Shown piece by piece: positions 56,360 to 64,000 of a stretch of DNA of 64,000 bases. A program made the translations under genes and the position numbers. The stretch covers positions 1 through 64,000 of the forward strand of contig NBIV01000338.1 of the NCBI GenBank assembly GCA_003194525.1, read 5' to 3'. Within the stretch, counting starts at the first letter, position 1; the number at the start of each line of letters is the position of its first letter. The notes below the pieces were generated by a model. That model was not told the origin of the DNA. It saw only the letters and a list, made by a program, of their open reading frames with translations, and did no database searches. The DNA comes from Gracilariopsis chorda. Taxonomy: Eukaryota; Rhodophyta; Florideophyceae; Gracilariales; Gracilariaceae.

Positions 56360-56737
56360 TGGAATATTGGATAAAAGATGGATGCTTATGAGAAAAGGGG
56401 GTGTATAAGGTGGGGCAGCGGATCGCAGAGCGTTGAGGGAGGGGTTCGGACAGCCAGAAGAACAGATAGGGTCTCTCGCTATAACACGAAGCTTAGGAGG
56501 TTATATGCCGTGTGACTGAAAGTATGTGCGTAGTGTATTGCATCAATAACCAAGCGTTACGATTGTGCAGAAGCGGTTGTGACCTTCTACGAGTGAAGTG
56601 ACAAAGTTACACGTGTGGGTGTTTGGTACAGGCACCCCGTGGTGACCAGAAAGTTGTAGAGATTCAGATGTATGGGGTTTTCGCTACAACATCTTGATCC
56701 ACTTTGAGAGCAATAATTTGGCTCTGCAGAAAACGTG
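56360..56737. other. Upstream region of the FANCJ-like gene
   Basis: No gene. It would hold the promoter, but no TATA-like box stands out. Confidence 0.4.
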
Positions 56738-56965
56738 ATGTGTCGAGCGACACGAGTGTGTTTGAATGACAGGAACCGGTTCCTGTCGTGCGAGCACAGT
56801 GGCAGCCACGCACAGCGCGACCTGTGTCGAGCGACACGAGTGTGTGTGCAGGACAGGAACCGGTTCCTGTCGTGCGAGCACAGCGGCAGCCGGGCACAGC
56901 GCGACCTGTGTCCAGCGACAGGAGTGTGTTTTCTTGACAGGGACCCGTTCGTGTTTTGCAATCAC
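56738..56965 (+). repeat. 84-bp tandem array with perfect 20-bp palindromes
   Basis: Units begin with TGTCGAGCGACACGAGTGTG at 56741 and about 56825, and a degenerate one at 56909 (84-bp period). Each of the first two holds the perfect palindrome GACAGGAACCGGTTCCTGTC (56768-56787 and 56852-56871). It is the inverted counterpart of the block at 52.7-53.4 kb. Confidence 0.85.
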
Positions 56966-57153
56966 ACTCGCAAGGACCACGCAGGTTGCACCAAGCGAAA
57001 CATTAGCCTTGCGACGACGTTAAGCCGCTGCTCTCGTGGAACGATGCGCATTGCCCTTGTAGGGCGGGATAGGCGTTCTGGCCTCGCTTGCGTTAAACGC
57101 ATGTGGGTGGATGCCCATAGGGCCATAACGGCTGAATTTATAACGCCTATATA

Positions 57154-60100
57154 TTACATGATAGAATGCGTTGCTCGGCACCAAGTGATGAGGGGGGCGA
57201 GGTTGGGCACCGAACGAGAATCCGAGGCTGTTACCCACGCATGGAATAGGTAGTCCCTGTGCTTATCTTTGTTTGCCGTGTTCATGATCTCCGTCTTCAC
57301 GTTCTTGTAACGCGTTTGGCTGCTTGGGTCAAACAGTGCAGCGGCGATGCTATCCTGCATATCCGAAGATTTGCGCCACAACACCCATGCGGCTTGTCGA
57401 AGTGCGATAAATTCACAGTGCCTGGTACCAAACTTTGCTGGAGAAGCATGCGTTTTAAACCCTTTGTAGTACCCCATGGGACATTGGTAACATGTACTAG
57501 GTGCTCCTTTTTTCACGTCGCAGAGCAAAGTTTGATGAAGAGACGAGAAGCAATGGAAGCATCTTCCTTTTCCATATGCACAGGAATGGTGTTCTTTGGA
57601 AACCACACGATGTTCGGTCATCAAGCATGGTATGCAGACGGAGGTGAGACGCCGTGCCAGCTCTTAGATGTGGTGTACGAGAACCTGTGGGGGCATACTT
57701 TTGAGCTCGTGAAAGGCATTTGCCGATGACTGTGGTGGCGTACAGTTTTCCACGGCCTCTTCAAGTATTTTCTGAGTTGGATTCCGTTGGGGCTCACCGG
57801 TGTCCATCCTTGCTTCATGCACATCGCTGGATAAGTCAGGATGCATCAGTGACGGTTGCAGTTCAAAGTCAAGTTCTTCATCGTCTTCAGCATGATGTCT
57901 CGGTGGGGGTGTTACAATGGCTCTGACGTGGTTTTTCAGAGATGGTTTTTTTATACTGCCTTGTTCAACTGGCTTTGTATGGTCGGTGTGTGGGGTGGAG
58001 GATCTGGAACCATTGCGTTTGTTACACACATCACAGTTGAGAACCTGGGGGCTGAATAAGCAAATACCGGGTTGAGGGCCATCAACGTACCCGTACAATG
58101 CGTTTCGCCGACAAACTGTGTCCAATTCCATCCACGCCTTGGCGCTATTCCATCGGTTCTGAGCCATTGCGTCTAAGTAGATTCTGCTGATATCGTGCTT
58201 GTTTTGATTATTGGTCGTACATAACAAGTCCCTTATCTTCTGGAAATAAGACTTGCAGTATATTGTGACACACTTGGCAGGTTTTTTGTCTCGACCCGTT
58301 CTGCAGACTGGCTGCGCGAGGTCCACTAAGCTTGCTACACCTCCCAAGTTGTACACGATACGCACATCAGTTGCGTCAAGTCCGGTTCCAAAGGCCGCTG
58401 TGCAAATCATTATTAGGACTTGCCTGGGGTAACAATTTGCGGTTTGTGGGGGTTGAGGGGACATCCAATTGTGGTGTGTGTTGGTCTTGTCGTTCTCTGC
58501 AAGTCCCGCATGGTATAGTAAGAGGGTGAGGGATATATCGGGGTTTGTATCTGACCACGGCACTGTGTCCTGTTGGGTAAGGTAAGTGTGGCAATATTCT
58601 GCGTCTGATCTCGTCAGGGAAAAGAGCATAATTCGAACCACCCGGTTGTCGGTTGTGAGTAAGAAGTTGGAAACATCGTTTGCGAAGACGTGTAGTGCCT
58701 GCTCGATAAATTGAGAAAGTGTAGATCGATAGAGGCCGGTATCTGTCCGGTAACGCTTCAAACTAATGGGGATTGCGATGGTCGAGAGGTCTGTTACGAT
58801 AAAAGATATATTGTCTCGGGCGGTGCAGGTGTGATAAAGGGAGGCAGCTGATATTTGGAGTTGGGATAGTAGTAATGGTCTATCCGCAGGAGGAAGGGTT
58901 GCACTCAGCATCACCAGAGGAACTTGAACGGGTACATAGTTTAGACCCACATGCATATGCGCCAGAGCCGGGTGGAAGTGTTGCCACATCAGATAGCAGT
59001 GCACCTCGTCAAGTACAATGCGTGCAAGGCGCCAGTGGTGTGTTAAGTGTTGAACTAAAGAATCAAAGGCTTCCGAAGCCACCACTTCCACCGATAGTAT
59101 GTATACATCTGCAAATTCCTCTCGTCTGTCATGACGTGGGGTCGTTGAGCACTCTAGATCGAATCTTTTAACCCTCTACACGTATTCTGCTGCCAAGGCT
59201 TTTAGAGGAACAAAGATGATAGATGTCATAACGCCTTTTTCCATGTAAATCGGTAGTAGGACTGACAACGTTTTTCCAGAAGACGTGGGCATCAAAACTG
59301 GCATTGTGTCTCTCTTCTCCCATACCGCAGCGGTTATAAAAAACTGTGCATGCGATTTGAATAGAGCCGTATCGTTGCGTAACCCTTCCCTAAGGGCTTC
59401 CAGAAACCTTGGTATTAAATGATCGTATACTGTCGGAGCTGGGGTATACAACACGGCACCTCCTCTCGGCAGCTCTCGTCGCTCTATAGACCCCGACCTG
59501 GGCGACATGTACGGGAATGTCTTCTTACTGGATTTGGTTGGAGTAGAGTGGTTGCCGTCCTGGATGGAAAGGGGCTTCGCAGCGGGATCTGCTCGTGTTT
59601 CGGAACCACCTTCTGAGACGATAACCTCATCTAAGGGATTCGGGCTTGGTCGCTTCTTTGCGGTCTGGGCTGGGAAAACATTTGCGATTCCGAGAAGGGT
59701 GGGCAATTGCGTAGACCATTCCCTATATTTCGAAAGGTCACTTCTTCGTAAGCCGGTTATATCTGTAGGGGTGCTAGCATATAGCATTTCAGGTGTGTGA
59801 GCAGAGTGTCCAGCTTGATTGTGGGCTGTTTGAAAGAACTCTTCCATGATAGACTTTGAAAATGAGTTTTCAATGCCCTTAGCAAGTGTAGAAGAAAGTG
59901 CGCAGGTGATACCCGCGGAGAAGTTGCGGTGGTCAGCAAATGTGATATCGTATCCAGCAGCTGAGAAACGAGCTGCGACTATAGGTCGAGTTGCTTTTGC
60001 AGTAAGCGCTGCTCCCTGAACGGCAAAAAGCATCTTCCACTGGATGTCCTTCTTCTCTTCGCCGAACAACAAGGATAAAAACAGAGTTTCAACGGGGCGG

Positions 60101-62100
60101 ATGAGTGTGAAGTAGGTTAAAAGCACCTGCGCCGTTTTAGGGTCCGGGAATCTGGGTACTGGGCGCGCGCCGCCAGTTGTGTTCTGTGTTTTCATGTATT
60201 GAGTGATTAGAACCGGTTTAGAGTCCAGGAGAATAAGAGAACGGAGATGGGTGTCGTCGTTATGCAAGCGGTAGGATTCAATTTCTGTTCCTCTCGCTGG
60301 AGAGGCAGAAGCCAGATGCAGCGCCACCAGCAGTCGTTCTTGAATCTTTTGGGCGTACGTCAGCCAACGTAATATACCATTTCTAAGCAGGAGGTCCTGG
60401 CCAAGCCGAATCGTATCCAAGGCCGTTTCAGTTGGGTCACCTAGGAAGAAGCATGGAACTTGGGAGCCGGAGGCAGAGCCCTTCCTAAGACATTGTAGTA
60501 CATATTCCATGTTTTGTTGGATGAAGCTTGTGTTTTGCGGGTGTATAAGGAAAGAAAAACCCGGGGCTCTGTTTGAAGGTGAATCTTTCAACGATGTCAA
60601 GTGTGTGCTGAACAAGGGGGGGAAGGGAAACCCATCGAGCAGATCATTCGAAATAACAGATTCCATTTCCGTGTTTAAATCCTGCAGGAGATTACCCACC
60701 TGCGACAAGCTTAGATGCTCATCCTTAACAATTCCGCAGTTGGTGTGGATTGTACATGGTAAAAATGACACATTTAGGCTTTCTTTTCTCGCAATGCTCA
60801 TAGCAACATTCAGAGTGTTTTTTATGAAAGAAAATGCGGTGTTTGTCTGCATATCTAGAGAACTTGTCAGGCTCGCCATCTCAGAAACGTTCGTTTCCGT
60901 ATTTTGTACACCAGACTGTCCGAGTGTGTGTAGTTCATGGATGGCAGATGCTGCGACAGCGTATTGCAAAGCCGCAAGCAAGTTAGTGATGTCTTCAGCG
61001 GCGGCGTATTTGTAAATAGGCTTGTCCAGTTCGCAATCCGTAAATTTTAGAACCGAGGCACAAGCAACAAAATTACGGACTAATAACCTGCTCGTTGGCG
61101 TGTACGGTTGAAGAGTCTGTAGCAAACATGCTTGTAGGGACGCATGCAGATTCTTCATCATATTGGGAATTGTGATGACTTCCACAGTCATTTTGGCGAC
61201 CGATTTTGGCACCAAGTCATGGGAGCGGGTATTAGCGTTTGCGACAAAGAACAGCAACCTTGCAACGTCTAGAGCGTACCTCTGTAACGTATCGAGGCGC
61301 ACGGTTTTGAAAGCAAAGTTTGTTCGTTGGTTCAAACTATGCAGAAAAAAAGGGGGTAAGGTGGACATTATGGACGGTGTTCGTTGCATGTACTGAACGA
61401 TGTTTGCGGAAAGCTTTGAGAAATCTGGGTTATTGCCGTGGGCTTCAACCAACTTCGCGCCCGAAAGAAATACTGCGTCTTCCATTGATATGCGAAGGCT
61501 TTCAAGGGCCAAGTCCAACTTCGTGCTCTGGATGAAGTAATTACGACATTTCTCATCGGCGATATTGCTTCCAATTAGAGTCTTCGAACGGCTTGGGCGC
61601 AAATCCCTAAGAAACGTCTCCACATGCGCCGTGTAAGCACCCGTATACGGTGGTTTTTGTGTTTTCGATACTAAGTTAACTGTATCAAGCTTGGTACCGG
61701 GGAGGGTCCTCGACGTCACAAGAGGACGATCCGGAAGAGATTTGCGGTTCTCAACAAACACTGGCTGCGTGTCATTTGCGATTTGTGGGAGGGTATCACG
61801 GGCGATACTTGTGTGGTCGGTCTGCGAAGGTGTTGAGTAGGAGGTACGCTTCCGTGTGCTTTTCAGCATAAGAATCCGTCGATGTAAAACAGAGCCCACT
61901 GGGTTGTCATTTGTAACCGCAAAAGACCGTTTATGAGTTCCACGGAAAACGCTCTGAACGCGCAATCTTCCCCGGTCGAGTTCTTTCTGGACAGCATTAC
62001 GCGCAAAGCATATATCCGTATTGTGGGATTCTGATATATGTTTTTGGAGGTTGGCTGTATCCATCCAGGCAAATCCACATTCAGGGCATCGGAGACCTAG
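57154..62100 (-). pseudogene. Zinc-finger / tyrosine-recombinase-like / RecQ helicase fusion (telomere-linked helicase type)
   Basis: A single minus-strand frame of about 1,650 codons with two in-frame stops: TAG 59176-59178 and TAA 57664-57666. It begins with a C2H2 finger, LRCPECGFAWMDTANLQKH, upstream of the ATG at 62064. A recombinase-like domain spans residues about 480-770 of the ATG ORF: PARGTE (Arg), DHRNFS (H-x-x-R-like), QAGHSAHTPE and LYA (Tyr candidate). RecQ-type motifs follow: MPTSSGKTLSVLLP, IIFVPLKALAAEY, then after the TAG IVLDEVHCYLMW, VMLSATLPP, AFGTGLDATDVR and PVCRTGRD. A Cys/His-rich C-terminus (GRCFHCFSSLHQTLLC) ends near 57154. This architecture is known from fungal subtelomeric helicases. 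If the stops are real it is a pseudogene. Confidence 0.75.
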
Positions 62101-62627
62101 TTCAGTTTAAAGGCCAAACAGAGGGGGTAGTACGTCCTGTAGAGCATTTCGGTTTTGAACATCGTAACGGTTAAAAAGGGGGTGGGTCCCAATAAACGCG
62201 TGTTTTCACACACCATATGCAGCTCATTTGTTGCCTTTTGGGCTTCAAGGAGTTCCATGTAATGCGGTTCATGTCTGAGATGGAATTGCATCGAGCGCTT
62301 TGAACGGAACGCCAGTTGGCAGTCCACGCAAACCATAACGCGCAGAACGTCATGTACGCCTAGTGTTACGGTGTTAAAGTTGACAGGCAGACTCTGCGGA
62401 GTTGCAGGAGACGAGAGGATAGCCATATTAAGCGTTGCGTTTGCCATTACGATGAGGGTGGGGAGGAGTTTATAGGGTATAGTCGAAGTGGGTTTCACAA
62501 TGCTCTCACTGAGGTATACGGATGAGTAAGAGGAGGGGGAGTGTGAACGATCAAGATATACTGGGCAGATCGTGTTGGGGATCTGCAGCAGGTTAACACG
62601 GTAACGTGTTTGCTTATTATTGTGCAA
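62097..62627 (-). pseudogene. N-terminal zinc-finger part of the telomere-linked helicase, other frame
   Basis: This 176-codon ORF contains HDVLRVMVCVDCQLAFRSKR with a following HLRHEPH, a C2H2-like finger. It ends with a TAG at 62097-62099. The helicase frame picks up here in another phase: PPLFGL, a TAA near 62112, then TELGLRCPECGF. In fungal relatives two fingers of this kind (DUF3505-like) lie in one protein before the recombinase and helicase. So I infer that 62.1-62.6 kb is the N-terminus of the same gene, separated by a frameshift or intron near 62.2 kb. Confidence 0.55.
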
Positions 62628-62806
62628 TTGCGCAAGTGTATGAGGGTTGCTTTAACATCTGTAATGAACGGACTGAAGACGTGGCTAAGACCTTAGGGAA
62701 AGTTAATTACGTAATGCATATTGTGACCAGGTGTTAGCAGGCGCGCGGTACCCATACAGTGGAGCAGAGGAGTATGAGGGGTAACTGGAGTTTGGTGTTT
62801 ACTGGA

Positions 62807-64000
62807 CTACGAAGCATTGGAGGTGTTGCTGGTTCTGCTGTCGAGGAGGTTTGATTTCCAACAGTACTCTACACCATACGATAAAAAAAACTCTTCCCCA
62901 CGCTCAATCCGGCGAGTTGCACGAATCGTTATTATGGTGTAATCTTCGAGCTGCTTCCTGTTTCGAATGGAGGCCAATTTGTGCTTATCCAAGGTTACAT
63001 TCTCCGTTCTTTTCTTTTTATACTTGTCGCGGACAGCTTGGATGTCCATATCGCCCTCAATGTACCTTGGGTCATTGATGTAGCCACCAATACAGAAAGG
63101 GGCTGGCGAAATAAAGATTGAAGTTCGCTTCGTGTCCCGGTTGAGACCAACCAAGGCGGCAAAATCCGGGCCAGAGACATCAACCTCCATGGCATACGAG
63201 CGAAACTGCGAAGGGGTTACACCCAGGGGCCCCTCTCCATATGTCTTGTGGATCTCCTGGCGTTGAGAAAGATCGTGGTAGACAAGTGTACCGTAGAAAT
63301 AACAAACTATCTCCCCTCGCGTGAAAGTTGTTCCGGCGAACACCCCAATGCCTGCATTAGGATGGTTTATAGTAGACTTTGCGATGACCAGACGAGAGGA
63401 TGTAGCTTCCACAGCACGTAAGTCCATTGCATCCATGAGGTTTAAAGCGCCCTGATAGTGTGCCGGCCATTGAGACAATTCCGTGTTGATATGTTTGCAA
63501 GCAAACAGGTTGTCGTTCCATTTGGATGCGCAATGAAACATAATATGTTGTGGGAATCTCTGGTAATGTGGAAAGTGTTTGGGTGGGGTCCAAACTTTTG
63601 AAGGGCGAATGTAGGTCTGGAAGTAATTGCTTACTAATCGAGCAGCGTCCAAAACCCCTTGAGGTACCGTGACGTTTGCGATGTCTTCAGCAATGAGCCG
63701 TGAGAAGAATTTGATGGCAGCATGCTTTGCGTGGTAGAAACATGCCGGATCTTTTTCGCACCCAACAAATTTACGACCCTCACCACGCTTGAAAGACATA
63801 CAGGCGAGGGCGGTAGAGAAAGTACCAGCAAAGAGGTCTACAACCGTGTCACCCTGGTTGGAGAACCGCGCTATAAGTTCCCTCGCAAGACGAATTGGTT
63901 TCTGTTCAGCGCGAACCCTCTCACGCATCAATTGGCCATTCGGGTTCAATTTAGACCACATGAGAGTCTCATTGACATCCAAGGTCGGTACGTTATCTAT
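62807..64000 (-). CDS. DNA N6/N4-methylase domain fused to a SET domain, 5' end outside the window
   Basis: The minus frame enters from the window's right edge and is open to a TAG at 62807-62809, giving 398 codons. The first 110 residues match the C-terminal part of an N6_N4-type DNA methylase: EQKPIRLARELIARFSNQGD, VVDLFAGTFSTALACM (the SAM-binding F-x-G motif) and KFVGCEKD. The catalytic D/N-P-P-Y/W motif would lie outside the window. Residues about 205-375 are a SET-type domain: NAGIGVFAGTTFTRGEIVCYFYG, GGYINDPRY (in place of N-H-S) and GEEFFLSYGVEYCW. A SET domain methylates lysine. Fusion with a DNA methylase is unusual and has been noted in algal or protist elements, from memory. No stop interrupts it. 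Confidence 0.8.
   Translation of the reverse strand: MDNVPTLDVNETLMWSKLNPNGQLMRERVRAEQKPIRLARELIARFSNQGDTVVDLFAGTFSTALACMSFKRGEGRKFVGCEKDPACFYHAKHAAIKFFSRLIAEDIANVTVPQGVLDAARLVSNYFQTYIRPSKVWTPPKHFPHYQRFPQHIMFHCASKWNDNLFACKHINTELSQWPAHYQGALNLMDAMDLRAVEATSSRLVIAKSTINHPNAGIGVFAGTTFTRGEIVCYFYGTLVYHDLSQRQEIHKTYGEGPLGVTPSQFRSYAMEVDVSGPDFAALVGLNRDTKRTSIFISPAPFCIGGYINDPRYIEGDMDIQAVRDKYKKKRTENVTLDKHKLASIRNRKQLEDYTIITIRATRRIERGEEFFLSYGVEYCWKSNLLDSRTSNTSNAS

Noticed and set aside
59176..59178. An intron spanning the TAG in the RecQ frame
   Set aside because: The frame is continuous and protein-like on both sides without a gap in the helicase motifs, so a single nonsense change is simpler. RNA data could reverse this.
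21292..62100. Reassignment of TAA/TAG to Gln, suggested by single in-frame stops in Copia, FANCJ-like and RecQ frames
   Set aside because: Comparing the two Helitron copies shows stops replacing Tyr, Glu, Arg and Trp, and the GalT remnant has TAG at Glu and Trp positions. The 1027-codon Helitron frame has many CAA/CAG codons and no TAA/TAG. A single reassigned codon cannot explain this.

Overview
The window looks like nuclear DNA of a eukaryote. It holds LTR retrotransposons (Gypsy and Copia), a tyrosine-recombinase-type (DIRS-like) retroelement, PIF/Harbinger-type transposases, Helitrons with Rep and Pif1-like helicase domains, and remnants of eukaryotic housekeeping genes. I see no operons, Shine-Dalgarno sites, rRNA or tRNA. 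Reading frames are long and I could not define introns. A protist or alga is plausible, and a red alga would fit some element types, but the sequence does not prove a lineage. Most of the window reads as transposon-rich DNA running into a subtelomere-like block at its right end.

Left part (1-12.4 kb): decayed gene and element remnants in both orientations. These are a Gypsy integrase piece, a Harbinger-type transposase, a 5'-broken peptidyl-tRNA hydrolase, a broken galactose-1-phosphate uridylyltransferase, a RING-finger remnant, a broken spermidine-synthase-like gene with a membrane N-terminus, an intact 470-residue protein of unknown function, a second Gypsy integrase tail, and a 546-codon unknown frame with seven internal stops and no visible frameshift. 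Retroelement block (12.8-27.6 kb): a decayed DIRS-like RT/RNase H, a decayed Gypsy on the minus strand, and inside its gag a Copia element with near-identical 319-bp LTRs and a 5-bp target duplication.

Middle (29-36 kb): two divergent secreted von Willebrand A-domain genes, then AT-rich DNA and a decayed transposase. Helitron block (36-50 kb): one Helitron-type element keeps a 1027-codon Rep/helicase frame, but its Walker A lysine codon reads Asn. A second, degenerate copy keeps that lysine and is cut off inside its helicase, exactly where telomere-like G-rich sequence begins.

Right part (49.9-64 kb): telomere-like TTTTAGGGG-type motifs, 75-bp hairpin repeats, and then three minus-strand genes. 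They are a FANCJ/BRIP1-type Fe-S helicase gene with two in-frame stops, a fused zinc-finger / tyrosine-recombinase / RecQ helicase of the telomere-linked-helicase type with in-frame stops, and a DNA-methylase-SET fusion running off the window. Palindromic repeats lie on both sides of the FANCJ-like gene in inverted orientation. This helicase/recombinase/methylase cluster is the best candidate for an undescribed system, either a subtelomeric mobile unit or the cargo of a large element.
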